This document shows, in pieces, positions 37,297 to 50,269 of a DNA stretch of 64,000 bases. How positions within the stretch are numbered: position 1 is the stretch's first letter; the number at the start of each line of letters is the position of its first letter. The translations under genes and the position numbers were made by a program. The stretch is from Glossina fuscipes. Lineage: Eukaryota; Arthropoda; Insecta; Diptera; Glossinidae. The stretch is from positions 4,099,618 to 4,163,617 of the forward strand of contig NW_023998417.1 of NCBI RefSeq assembly GCF_014805625.2, in the 5' to 3' direction. The notes under the pieces were generated by a model. It had not been told where the DNA came from. It did not search any database and worked only from the letters and a program-made list of their open reading frames with translations.

Positions 37297-39327
37297 GTTC
37301 CTTTGGATAATAGTGTCACTACTGCAAAAATTGTAAGACACGTTTTGCTTACTTATTTGACGATAGTGAGAAAAAGATTTTAGAAAAGCAACAATGTATA
37401 TATATATACAGAGCTGTAATCGATTTGGTTTTTTTCCCGACTGTTTAGTATTATAAATCTTTTGTTAAAATAATTTCTTCAAGGAATAGAGTCTTTGAGC
37501 AAGTTTCAAAAAAGCCATGACGCCTCAATATCGGCAAAATTTAAAATGTTGCTATCTATAAATTATAATAAATAGTATGTAGCAATGGGCCTATAATTTA
37601 CTATATATAGTTATCAAAGTTTTCGAAACTTCCAATGCGGAAATATTGTCGAATGTGGAGCTCTATGCTTAATTGGTGTAAATAACGGTATTTTCTTCTT
37701 TTAATTTCACTTAACTACTTTTGACATATCAGAAAATTTCATAAATTGATCTCTAACAAAATTGATTTGAAAATATCTTTCCATCGTCTACCTGTCCACT
37801 GAAATCATGATTTTTCGCCAGACGTGTAAACTTTATCTTCGGGTTGGCTCGAAGTTTCTAAAAAAATTCATAATTTCCTACTTTTTCTCTTAATCTCAAA
37901 ATTCTAGAGATTATAATTCGGTTCTTGGGAAGACTGCCGTTTAAGCCAATCGTCTCGAAAACGTGCCCGCCAAATCGCATGAAAATATGATTTCAAATAT
38001 ATTCTATATACATACAACATACATTACTACGACGAAGATAGACATTTTTGCTCCATACTGCAATCGTATAATATCCCCCAAGCTGATAGTAGATATTAAA
38101 CTATTCCTTTCAAGTTGAATATAATATCTTTCGGTTTTATTAATCTAATCTTAAATTAAATCTATTAATTTTTAGATGAATTCTACACGTTTTACGTGTT
38201 TGGATTATCTTGATGGTTTGGCGGTACATTGGTACTGGGATAATGTCTTCGGTCCGGAATTAATTGATTTAACTTTAAAATTCATACCCAATAGATTGTT
38301 ATTTAATACAGAGGCGTGCGTCGGCGATAAGCCTTGGCAAACGCATGGCCCAGAATTGGGTTCTTGGTCAAGAGCTGAGCAATATGCTAAAGCTTTATTA
38401 CAAGATTTTCATCATAATTTCAATGGTTGGCTAGATTGGAACTTACTACTCGATGACCAAGGTGGTCCAAATTATGTGCGAAATTATGTGGATGCCCCGA
38501 TTATAGTGAATACTCAAAGTTTGTATTGAATTCTCTCTCTGTATTAAGAGTAGGAATGCAATTTTTTATTAAATCTCTTTTCTATTTTGAATTTTATAGA
38601 TTTTCAAGAATTTTATAAACAACCGATTTTCTATATTTTGGGACATTTATCGAAATTTTTACCATCACAATCAATGCGTATTGCAACTCAAATTTCCGTT
38701 TATCGTATCAGCATTGATGCGGTGGCTTTTAAAAGACCGGATGACAAAATAATTTTAATATTATTCAATAGGTGCGTAAATTGGAATAAAGAAATTGTTT
38801 GTACATATCATACGCTTTATTTAGTTTGTAGAGGGTGACGATACCGTAAACATATATATGTTGTTATTATTATGGTTTAAGTGGCACGCGTACTTTGCAT
38901 TAATGTTGGTCTATAAATTTTCAGATTTTTAAATGTACTTTTATGACAATATTATGAAAAAAAAAAAAAAAAAAAAACTCATTAACGCCTGCTACTATAC
39001 CTTAAGTGTGTGCCGCCGCCACCAGCCACCAGCCACCATTGAAATATTTTCATTTTGTAATTGCATTTAGATGCGCAGGCATTTAGATGTTCTGCGTTAA
39101 AATTTAATACTATTTTCTCTTAAAACATTTCAATTGTTGTTAAGTGCTTACGATAACTAAAACATATATCTTGTCTTTGTTTGTTTTTGTTGATTTCTTC
39201 TTCCTATTTTTTTTCTTTTCTTAATAGCGCTTCAATCCCTCAGGATATTTGTGTTCATGATAGTGAACGCGGTTCATTTGTTATTAATGTACCCGCCCAT
39301 TCAATACATACCATTTTGTATGTGTAG
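33450..39327 (+). CDS. Gba1: Lysosomal acid beta-glucosylceramidase (GH30)
   Basis: Ten exons (33450-33501, 33593-33729, 33809-33977, 34941-35097, 35185-35505, 36800-36929, 37130-37243, 38176-38518, 38600-38771, 39228-39327) encode 564 residues with all frames maintained. The enzyme hydrolyses glucosylceramide to glucose and ceramide in the lysosome. A signal peptide is visible (KSLFKELLIYILISNVFA). The N-terminal block NPTSPIAVNVNRTETYQKIE and GFGGAFTGSVSYIL are typical, followed by MLRLSIGGCDFDLSPWAY and MAAAWSPPPWMKTN. The acid/base Glu is about E299 in STGNEP and the nucleophile about E406 in FNTEACVG; their spacing (107) is close to human (105). Flies carry two paralogues (Gba1a/b); I cannot say which this is. 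The exon 6 acceptor (GTGCGTAAAG) lacks a pyrimidine tract, but the reading frame requires it. The gene is convergent with nau. Confidence 0.95.
33978..34940 (+). other. Gba1 intron 3
   Basis: A 963-bp AT-rich intron with a perfect 13-bp inverted repeat (34463-34475 / 34491-34503) around a 15-nt loop. No other structure recognised. Confidence 0.75.
35506..36799 (+). other. Gba1 intron 5
   Basis: About 1.3 kb, with an A run at 36506-36535 and AT dinucleotides just before a weak acceptor. The sequence between shows no exon and no family repeat that I can recognise. Confidence 0.7.
37244..38175 (+). other. Gba1 intron 7
   Basis: 932 bp starting with a long T run (37270-37296). No conserved element seen. 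Confidence 0.75.
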
Positions 39328-39718
39328 TGATTTTAAATACTCAACGCGAAGCTGCTTTATGCTGACACCGACGATCATATTTCTACAAAAAAAAAAAAAA
39401 AACAAAAAAACAAAAAAAAAAATATCATTAATAATTTAATAAATGTTTTATGTAATAAAATATCGGGAAAAATATAAAGTACAAATAATCTCGTGAGTAA
39501 TGCGAATAAAAGAAAAGATAGAAGCAAAATTTAAATCCATCAGGAAACAAGCAGACAGAGAGTTTTAACCTAATACATCAGGGGGATTACATGTCCATAG
39601 GTCCATCGCGACCATTCTCTCATAGGTTTTCTACTTGGATATATTTTTGCGAATATCTATTATAGATAGCGAGTTACCGGTAGTAGCTGACATTTTAAGT
39701 CAATTTATGCCAATTTTT

Positions 39719-39901
39719 ATTAGTATTATTATTATTATTAATTTCGCCAGAGAAATAAATTCTAAGACTAAACTCTTAAAAGCACTAACATCCAAGGCTA
39801 TCGGCTTTTATTAAAAACTCTACCGCACTTGAGATTCGAACCCACGACCATTGACTTAATTGCTAGTCGAGATTCCTCGCCTTCGGCTACTCAGGCGAAT
39901 A
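39719..39901 (-). mobile_element. tRNA-derived SINE, copy 1
   Basis: Read on the minus strand, a class II tRNA-like head has box A GAGTAGCCGAAGGCG (39878-39892) and box B GTGGGTTCGAATCTC (39831-39845). A ~100-bp non-tRNA body follows, ending in TCTGGCGAAATTAAT and an (AAT)n tail (39724-39740). ATGCCAATTTTT occurs exactly on both sides (39707-39718 and 39902-39913), a 12-bp target-site duplication. Two further copies are in the window. Confidence 0.88.
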
Positions 39902-41197
39902 ATGCCAATTTTTTTTAATCCTTATAGCGTTTACAAATCTGAGATGTCTTCGAAACGGATAATAAGTGATGCGAATGAAGGAAAATAGAAGAAAAATTTA
40001 ATAGGAAATAAGCAGACAGAGCTTTAAACTAATTACATTAGGAAAATTACATGTCCCTTGGATCATCACTGGACTGTTCTTTCACTCGTCTATTGCCTTA
40101 CGCTTTAGGAAATATTTTTATCAATACCTATTGAAGGTTGGGAGTTACAGGTTCCGTCTAGTCTAGGTGGGTTTTTAGGCGGATTGTCCGAACTTTAAGA
40201 AAATTAAGATTAGAAAATTAAGATGTCTCTGAAACGCATGCCTACGGAATAAGAAACGAAGTGACATGTGGTTATATTGAAGGGGTATTTACTTAAAAAT
40301 AAACCAATTATAAAAAGTACTGGCCATTGCGATCCACTGCTTTTTTCATTTTGCAGGCAGAATATAAGATTTATGTTGAAAAAACTCTCCATTCGCTTTA
40401 TTCGCTTTTCCAAAAAGATTTGAAATTTTTTATTTATTTTTATATTTATTTTGCTTAAGTGAAAGGATTAAGGGAATAAGGTTTTCGTTTTTGTTGATTC
40501 TCCTTTTTTTTTAATTTTCTGAATCTTATGGAATCAATTGGTTATTTATTTCCGTAAACTTTGAGGTTATGTAATCACTTTTTGCTCAATATTTCAAAAC
40601 AAGTTATGAAAACGAATCAGGTCGAACGAAACCAAAGAAGTAAGTATCAATTGCATCCACCTTTCGTTTCATATCGGAATTTCCAGTGATATAGTTAGGT
40701 AGTATATTTTTTGTTGCTTCCGGTTCATTGTTTCCCCTCTGTGGCATTTGTCTTTGATTTGCTTTGCGATGGCGACATATATACAAACATATGTATGTAT
40801 GTACAACTATACCTTATAGATCGAATACGATACGAAAATGAAATTTTTTCATGTCTTTCTGTTATTTTCGTATTATCTTGATCTAGCTTAACCGTATCAA
40901 AATAGAAAACTTGGAAATAATAAAAATTTCAAAAATTATTAGATTAAATTATGAAAAAATTGTGAAAAAAAAAAAAAATAACAAAATGTATGCATTATTA
41001 AAACGCTTATTTATGTATACAATTATAACGATTCATAAATATCTACGCTTATGTAGGCATATACATACATACATATATTGTAAATTTCTATAGTTTTCAA
41101 GAAAAACATTTCGTTATACTTGAGTAAAAGTTGTCACTTAAGTTAAACCTTGCATTGTATGAGACAAAAATAATAATAATAATGACGATGATACAAA

Positions 41198-41228
<31 letters not shown>

Positions 41229-41816
41229 GCCAATACACGGTATTTTCATGTGCCTATCTGATCGGTCCTTTAAAATGTAAAATTCCCGAAATGTAACGGT
41301 TTAGTGACATTTTATTGTAAACACATGAAAAAAAAATTGTTTACGTTAATGCGCTCAGTCAGTGAACGTTTTTCGTCGTGTTTTGCTTTACAGCATCTAC
41401 AACATTAAATGTGACGTTTAAATGTTACGCAAAATTTAAATTTTTATATAAATTTCCCGTCGGAATATACAAATATGTGTATACACACATATATTCGGTT
41501 ATGCACACGGATGGATGGATAAATTATGATATATTGCGAACTATATCTTGGATGCTTGGAAAAATAATTTTATACAAATTTTATACAAAGGTGTTACTAA
41601 TGCTACTATGCTTTCAGAGCATTTCTTCAATTGTATTTTATAAAAAGGGAAAATTTTTTCCGGTATTTTGTTGGGGATGTGTCAGTTGCATGTATTTATA
41701 TGCATTACTAATACCTGAGCGATCAAGAGAGATAAGAAGAATTAATATTTTAAAGTCATGCAGCCAAGTAAAGTTATTAATGAATAAATGAAAATCTCAA
41801 GTCACTCAATATCCCA

Positions 41817-41867
41817 TTCTCTCTCTCTCTCTCTCTTTCTCTTTCTCTCTCTCTCTCTCTCTCTCTG
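41817..41867. repeat. (TC)n microsatellite
   Basis: TC tract with a few TTTC interruptions, between Gba1 and nau. Confidence 0.95.
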
Positions 41868-44504
41868 CCTCTCTCTGTGGTTTTCTAAAAACTCAATCTT
41901 CAGAATAAGTTTCTTAGCTATACGTGATTTGGTCGAAAATCAAGGGCAAGTCCACACTTTTTTCATCCTTTAACAAAGTTATTCTTTTTGGCTGTGTTGG
42001 TAGCACTGAGGTCGCTCCATCCAATCGCGACAAACTAAATGATTTTGATTCCTTTAAATTGTTTTTTTTTTTAACGGATCTAGGGCTGTTTGTGCAGTAA
42101 TTTAAACTGCTTTTGGTTTTCTTAGACTCGCTTCGCCTATTTTTCTTTTAATTAGCAATGTTTCCTCAATCGTCTTTACACGTTCTTCCTATTCAGAAGC
42201 TATAGTGCATCATTATTTCATCTTTTTCAACACTTTTATAATGCACAGAAGCAAGATTCGAAAACCCTCTAAAACATATAAATTCTTAGCCAGCTTCGAA
42301 TTCAGAAGTACCTAAGCATGTCCATCCATTCTCCCATTCGCAAAATGAAGAAGAAGAAGAAGAAGAAATTTGAAGGATGATCCAAACTTTTCAAAGAACA
42401 CATCTAAAACACCTACACGTCTATACAGCAAAACTTGTGAACACATTTGTGTTGAACATTTGTAGTCGAACAATGTTCCTTCTTAAACACCTTACGCCGC
42501 TATAACGTAGATTTTGTTAACTTATCAAAACTTTCTTCTCATAATAATGCTAGGCGAGCGATTGCAAAATCTGACCCAAAATTCCTTAATACCGTTTCAC
42601 TAACGCCATTATTTTCTGCTGATTTAGCTCCCTGAAAGCTTTCAAAACAATACCGAAAGGGCAACGGCTTCCAAAAACAGATGAGAAAAATAAAAGATCG
42701 CAACGTCGCAGAAAGCATCTTAAGTAAGTAGAGAAAAATGCTTTAAAAAGAATAGAAATCAAAATTTCTCCCTGTTTTAACACAGTAAAGATCTATGTGT
42801 TTCAGTGTAAAGTAGTGTTTCAGGGTAAAGCGGAACTGTACGATAATTGATTTTTAGCAACCTTGAATGGATCCGAGAGGCAAGAGAAGGACTTACAGCT
42901 CTTAATAAATTCATGTTCTGAATAAGGTTGCAGTGTAAATTGCTCCTATTTCGTTTTTGGATAAGAACTTACTCGTAACATTGACTTTCTTAAAGTGTTT
43001 TTATTCAATTCGTAACGAACCTTGCAGAATGCTTATTTTTAAAGATTGGTTGTAGTGTGAAATAAATTTTTCTGATTTCTTGCAACTTTTTGCTTTACTT
43101 CAGTTTAATGGTTAAAGTTAAGGGATTTTTGTAAACTTTACAAGTTTTTGTACAGATCGGCTCACAATATTCAGCAACGAGAATTCTGTTGAAATGATTC
43201 GTATCAGTATATAAATGTGATTGCACAAGAGTAAGGGGTTAATGGGATTTTACAGAAGAGTCAATTTATATGGCGTACTTTTTAAGGCAAATTGCTAGAC
43301 TTAATTGTCTCCGATAGTGCGATTTAAAGGCATTTCTTAAGTCATGTAACCATAGAAAAAGATTTATTGAAAATGAATTCACTTATCCATTCTGTTTATT
43401 AATCCATAGCTTCTAAAAATTTCAATTTGTATCATTTTAATCAGGTAACCCTTCACTCGTAACAGTTTAGTATTATCGTTCCGCAAAACTGCACATTTGC
43501 TGTTAAATGCAGCGATCTTGAGACTTCTCAAGTTTTGTGTAATTAAATGTTTGCAATTTCAATCCACGGCGGCTGGAAGAGAATAACGTTGTGTTTGATG
43601 TGTTCTCACACATATGCAACAATGTGTTAACATACAGCTGACAAAATGCGTCACGCTAATTTGTTCGCTTTCCCCTTCTCTTTACTTAAGGATACCGCAT
43701 CAAATGATGACAGCTTGTCAAAACGCATCTACGCAAGTTGAAGATTACACGCTAGGGTGGGTGGTATTAATAAATGAAAAAAATAACTTTACTTGAGTGT
43801 TGTTATCAAATTTTTCTGCACCTTTCTCAAAGAAAAATATTGCCATTGCTATTAGGATTGTCGCTTATGTTCCCCGATCGTCAAGATCGGCAGATATTTC
43901 GTGCATAAAATATCGATCAAATATCAAATTCTCAGTTGAAATTACTTTTCAAATAACGTTACATTCAGCTAATGTAAGTTGTCAGTGTTGCTATATTTAA
44001 AAACAAAAAAAAAAACATTTGAAGTGATTGACGCCTTCCGGATATAGTCACTTAAGTGTCACGTATGTTTTTCAAAGTGTTAAAATGGGGCACTATATGA
44101 TATCTTTATTAAATGTTCTTTAAAGATTTTTAGTTATGTCATGCGCTAAGCATTAATTTCAAGTGCTTTGAAATTCGTATCTTTTTTACACTTATGAAAA
44201 CGGGACAGATGGAGATACGCGTAATAGTAAACTTCTACAAGTACGGATTATGTTAGTGAGTAAAAAATTATCATTTTTATATCAATCTTGTAGTGTTGAG
44301 ATAGTTGGTGAGTTTCCTTCTTTGGATCCATTAAAAATGTGCGTTAGACATCTCACTGTTTAGGTAATTTTGACTAACCTGAGTTCCTCATTGGATCACC
44401 TAGAGCCCGAAAAATTACTTACTTATATCGTAAGATTGTCTTAGAGGTGTATCTGACTAACTCTTCAATTATTAAAATGCTGCTGCCTTATACGTATACA
44501 TGCA

Positions 44505-44665
44505 GAAAAGTCTGAAGTGGAGCTTGGAAAAATTAACTAATAGCACAGAGACTTATTTTTAATAACGTCCGTCCTTGGGCCTGTAGGTTGAAAACACAAA
44601 AACAACAGAACGGACAGACGAGCAGATAGTCTTAAATCGATTCAAAAATTAATTCTGATATGTTA
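44505..44665 (-). repeat. Dispersed repeat family, tandem unit A
   Basis: Shares TGGAGCTTGGAAAAATTAAC, CACAGAGACTTATTTT, CAGACGAGCAGATAGTCTTA and AATCGATTCAAAAATTAATTC with unit B, about 195 bp away in direct orientation. In reverse orientation it carries the GTCTGTC-type core of the family. Confidence 0.75.
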
Positions 44666-44709
44666 CGATACTTACAAGGAACTCTACTCGTCTACATGTA
44701 GGAGAGTTT

Positions 44710-44950
44710 TAAGTGAAGCTTGAAAAAATTAACTAATAGTACAGAAACCTATTTTCAATAAAATCCATCCTTAGGCTTGTATGTTGAAAACACAAAAAAG
44801 CAGGGCGGAGAGACAAGCAGACAGTCTTAAATCGATTCAAAAATTAATTCTGAAGTGATTCTAAATGGGTGGAAGTATATGAAGTGCTTCTGGGTATTAT
44901 GTACATCCATACAAATTTAATATATCCCTGTACCACAATGTAATGGAGGA
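44710..44950 (-). repeat. Dispersed repeat family, tandem unit B (more complete)
   Basis: Repeats unit A and continues into AGTGATTCTA, CTTCTGGGTATTATGTACAT and an end with GTACC..TAATGGAGGATATG. On the minus strand this reads ATGTACATAATACCCAGAAG followed by a CTTGTCTCTCCG core, the family order. Confidence 0.75.
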
Positions 44951-45649
44951 TATGAAAACATATACTTAAGCAGTATGAGATATTAATTCGCCAAGTTCTC
45001 GTCGGCTATTGGGGTCTCATTGAATTCACTTCTCGTAACTGTGCCTCGATTTAATGAAAAATAACTTCTTTTCTTCACGAAGAGTAACTTATTTTGAGTA
45101 ACTAGAAAAAATGAAAAAAAATAATTTGCATTTCATCATTCTCTTCTTCTTAATTATGTAAGAATATAGAAATGAAACAAAATATAATTCTTTTATATTG
45201 TACTGTTATTGTTTTTTTATTTAATTTTTTACTCGCATATATATATATATATACAGAATATATAAACATAATCACATACACATATGTACCATAAATTGCA
45301 TATATTATTATCTTATTTACATATTAATTAATTAATTAATTAAATAAGAAGAAGAAGAATAAACAATTTTTCATATTAAATTCTTCAAAGAAGTTGTTTT
45401 AACCCTGCTTTGTAAAATTTTCATTTATATACGTATACGTATATATAGAGTATAACGTGTATCCTTTTCATTTAGGCATATTATGAGATAAATTAATATT
45501 AATCAGCTTGTAATGTGTAAATTTACAATGTCTAGATATGCAGCTTAAATACGCTTTCATACGCTTTTTTTTATATGTATGACAGATTAATCCTTAGTTC
45601 ATGGTAGATTTTTTTACGCGGACCCATTACGCCACACACATCGCCTTGT

Positions 45650-45957
45650 TCACGTTGTTGTACATTTTTGTTTAAATGTTGCATTCAATGATGTATGAGA
45701 GGAGGATGTCGCAAGTTCTACTGCAGCAGATTTTACATGAGCGCTTGTAACATTTTTCAATGCCAAATTGTTGCTACTGCTGCTGCTACTACTTGTCGCA
45801 TTATTGCTCGTTGAGTACGAATGTGCGCGCGTGTGATTTGTACTAATGCTACCATTGCAACTATTTATTAAAGTTGAATTTTTATTAATATTTTGTACAA
45901 TCAAATTAAGGCAATGCAAACTAGAACCAGTAGGGGACGGTGAGGTATCATAAGCAT
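45650..45957 (-). CDS. nau: nau terminal coding exon
   Basis: The acceptor is TTTTTAG; the exon begins with two bases that complete a codon started by the microexon (G|AT). It codes [19 protein letters not shown] and continues with QNINKNS, a serine run (seven S) and KQKCTTT before TGA. The [11 protein letters not shown] segment matches the C-terminal conserved helix of MyoD proteins. Confidence 0.88.
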
Positions 45958-47513
45958 CTAAAAAAAAAAAAATATAAACAAAAAAAGAAAAAAAAACAAA
46001 TAATTTAAAATAAATGTTGGTTAATTATTTAAAATCATCATTAATAAATAATGAATAATGGACAGAAAGTATTCCAAAATAGTTTTCGTATCCTATATAC
46101 GTCAGTCATCCGTACGGTTAGAAATACATGTCGAATAAACTGAATTCTTTCGTGTTGCTATTGCAAGTAATGGCATCGATGGAACATGGACATTACAAGG
46201 GCAGACAGACGAAAACACGGATAGGTTTTCTGAAGCTTCTCTTTTTTGACACTGCAAAATATGTAACAAAATGAAAACAGATAAATTGACAAATGACAAT
46301 ACACCTGATCTTCGGTGTCATGCGTTATTATTATTATTATTATTAATTTCGCCAGAGAAATAAATTCTAAGACTAATCCCTTAAAGCACTAGCATCTAAG
46401 GCTATCGGCTTTTATTAAAAACTCTACTGCACTTGAGATTCGAAACCATGTCGATTGAGTTGCTAGTCGAGATTCCTCGCCTGCGGCCACTCGGGTGGAT
46501 GTCATCGGTTATATTCGCCATTATTGTCTTAAAAAAAAAAAAAATCATAAAGACTTGAACGAAGAAAGAAAAGGAAGATTCTAAGAATAACCCAGGGCCG
46601 CTAATGATGCTGTCAAGCTTTACGGTCCCTGTATTTTCGACCTCCAAACCGGAAATTTTCAAAGTCGTCACCCTTGCACAATACAGGACTTAACTGATTC
46701 TGAATTCCTTGAAAGTTGACAGTGCCAACCGCACCAGATTCCGGTTGAAAAGATCCGTTTCAAACGAGATTTCCCAAAATCTGTTGTTAGTCGATATCCT
46801 CTTAAATAAATATTCACTTATCCTACCTAGCTTGTAATCCACTATCAAAATTACAGGACATTTGTGGTGAAAAAGAGGGAAGATTTTTACTTTGCGCCGT
46901 CTCTCTAGGTTGCTTGCGGATGTTGGAAACGTTTTGTTTTTCTTTTTGGGTAAAGAAACGTCTTAAGATAGGTTCACCTTTTTTTATTTATACCAATCGA
47001 TTCACATTTATTTTGTCAATCAATTTAAGCCTGTTTGTCTATATATCCATCTATAGGTCAAATGTATTTCTAGCTCCTTTTGTATTCATTGATCGATTCA
47101 GAATAACTTTTTCAAAATATATGAAAAGTTGCAGATAATTAATTCAACGCATCGTCAAGGTCACTTCTTTTCCCTTAAAATGTTGCCTCGATTGTTCAAA
47201 TCTGTAAGTTTTGTAAATGAGCTTGAAACAAGTACTTCTGTCTATTGCTGATATGCTTTCCCGTTTACATAGTTATTAATGCATATAATGCATATATTCC
47301 CTCGTAAATGACTTTGCTTATAGAATCTTTTTTAATTTTTACAATAATACGTACCTGCATATGAATTCTGTAAAGAAAGAAACATAAAAAAAAGTGACAT
47401 CAATCAGTGAGAAATTATAAAAATTTAATTACAATATAATTTTTTCTATTGCTTGCAGTAAAATAAACATAAGTAAAACTATTAAAATAAATATATACGT
47501 ACATACAAAAATG

Positions 47514-47557
<44 letters not shown>

Positions 47558-50232
47558 GACACTTAATTTACGTTATTTTTGAATGAAGAGTTGTTGTGCA
47601 AATGTTGTAAAAAGAATATTGCATGAAAACATTTCACCTTAAAACCGAAGAGTTATTTCTCTACTTTACAAGCATGTGTAACAAACATTAGTTGAACAAC
47701 TGCTCAATGAAATTGACAATAAAGTTAAGTGAACAATAAGAAAATCCACCTTTCCAGAAGTAATAAAGAAAAGAAGTCTTAGTTTTATTTATATCAATTT
47801 AGAACCAACTTCAGTCCACTTAAGAATGTTGTAATGGATTTTGATATTCTAGCTATGAAGGATTAAGGATACCCTTCATGTTGATGGGTTTTCGCAGAAA
47901 TATATATGTCACGTTTGCATCCAAATGGCAAAAGCGGGCATATACCAGAAAAAAGGATAGACATATATATATATACTTGCTGGATTTTATAATTTAAAAT
48001 AATTATATAATATCCAAAGATATCGACTTCCCTACGATGAATTTTGAAAGCTAAAAACCTTTCAAGCCCTTGACGAGTGTTGTAAATCTGCTGTTAATAG
48101 ATGCTTTGCACTTTCTAGTACATGAGCAGAAAAGTTTATTATCTTAAAAAACTTCTTCTTTGAAACTCTTCGGATTCTTGCCGATTTTTTACGAAAAACA
48201 TAGATATATCACAAAAAACAAACTACATTGCTAAGGTCCAATGTCTTGTCAATCTATTTCGAACTTTTGAAATCCGCAAAGAGATCTCTTTTAAAATGTT
48301 TATGTTCATCTAAACGCATTTTCAAGCAAAGTTGAGCGGACATGTAGAGTGCCTAAATCAACCATGCTGCACCACAATGGCTTCGGCTGCGACTTCGGGT
48401 TCGGCCACCCGGCTGTTTTGCCATTTTTTAATATTTTTTAAAAATTTATTTTTTATTATAAAACTTGAATGTTTACTTGGTAGCACTTTCGAATGTTAAC
48501 CTTTTAAAGCCTTTTCATCCATCTTCAAAAAATTGTTGGTGTACAATATACGATCTTCGTGTGAAAACATATAAAATCTTTAAGTATCAGATTTTGATGT
48601 CTCATTTCACACGATTGCAGTGAATGCACTCTTAAGTCGTCTTAAGAACGACTATTGAATTAGATGAAAATATGTATCTTTCTATGTTCTATGAATTTTG
48701 AACTTTGTCTTGCAAGATAGCAATTCAAGTGATTACTTTAAAGTATATATCTATCAAGTAAAATAAGGACTAGATGTATGTGTTTATATAAATAACTAAA
48801 GTGCATAAATATACATAAGGACTTTAAAATAACGAATGCCTGCACAAGATTATAAACATGTGACTAGTAGATACATTCAAAGACATGCTTGTATTTGTAT
48901 TTGAAGACTTATTAATGTACAAGAAATTAAAATGACAACGTCAGCCTATGACGATAAAGAATAAGTAAAAAAATAAAAAAAGGTTTAATTTATTTTTATG
49001 ATAATTTTTTATGCTAATAGCGTACGTATGTAATGCTTTATAATCAGATATTCAGTTTAATGATGAGATTAAGCCAAATTTATGTACATCCTTTGCCAAA
49101 TTAGTAGACATCAACTTATATTAGCACGCACACTGCTATTATATATAATTTTCGTGCCTGCGAAAATTCAAATAAAAATCCAATTAAAATTCATTGAACC
49201 TCAAAGTGATGTGACGTACTTATGCGATAACTGCCAACAACATATGACAACATTGTACAAATAGTTGTAATTGTTCTTTTGCTACATTTGATTGTCTCAT
49301 GTCTGCGACATTGCTATTTAATATAATTGCTCCCCTTTTTCTATGCCTTGTTATTTAAAACAAAAAAAAATAAAACAAAAAAAAAACAAAAACAAAACAA
49401 AACAAAAAAGTAAATAAATAAATAATAAAAAAAAAATTTACAAAAAAGCAATGAATAAAGAGAAAATTTTCTCTAAATTTTTACAATAGTCTGTTTGCCG
49501 CAGTGAGTGATGACTTGGTGTGCTTAAGAGATATATGTGCATGTGTATGCTCCTTTATGATTGTTTAGTTTACGTTGTTGTTGTACACTTATTAGCAATT
49601 AAATTTACTTTATGGAATTAGTTTAGATTTCTTTCCCAAAAGAAGGCATACTTCTTTTTTTTTTCGTGTATAGCATAGTCAGACGACATGACGTCAAATC
49701 ATTGGGATTTTTCATTTCAAGTGCTATGCCTTTATGATTTTTTCATTCCATAGCATTTGTCTGAAGCATCATTGCACATGTGCGAGTATATGTTTTATGC
49801 GATATTTATGTACGTGATATGACAATTTTTTCCAATAATTTTAATAAACATTTTTATTTAGAACTAATTTTAAAAGCAGTAAAAAAAAAATGCACAATCT
49901 CTTCTGTAAGACAAAAGGGGAAAAATTATAATAAAAAAAAAAAAAAAAAAATTCGTAATTTCCAAGTGTTTGTTGCTTTTAAAAGAATTCTTTCAAATGA
50001 TATAAATATTTTCTCTTCGCTAATATTCGCTTAAAAGCATTAATTGGTAACTGAATCGATATATCCTCGATAGTATAGTGGTTAGTATCCCCGCCTGTCA
50101 CGCGGGAGACCGGGGTTCAATTCCCCGTCGGGGAGTTCAGTTGATTAACAACATTACTTTTTTTTTTTCTTGCCTTTTTCTAATCAATTACCGGACTGAT
50201 ACATTAGAGATACTTCGATTATATATTATTAG

Positions 50233-50269
<37 letters not shown>

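Larger units (their letters stand above)
39328..45649. other. Convergent Gba1/nau interval (6.3 kb)
   Basis: Contains a SINE copy (39719-39901), A runs (39387-39420, 41204-41228), (TC)n at 41817-41867, (GAA)n near 42350, and two tandem copies of the dispersed repeat (44505-44950). A GTG-initiated 137-codon frame at 41378-41791 has no recognisable homologue and low-complexity composition. nau and Gba1 3' UTRs must lie here but their ends are not certain. Confidence 0.5.

Noticed and set aside
41378..41791. 137-codon plus-strand frame between Gba1 and nau
   Set aside because: GTG start, no recognisable domain, composition driven by AT-rich DNA; no splice or homology support.
48360..48420. Small GC-rich patch with CTTCGG/TTCGGG units
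   Set aside because: Resembles the SINE box A region only in a few bases; no tail, box B or TSD.
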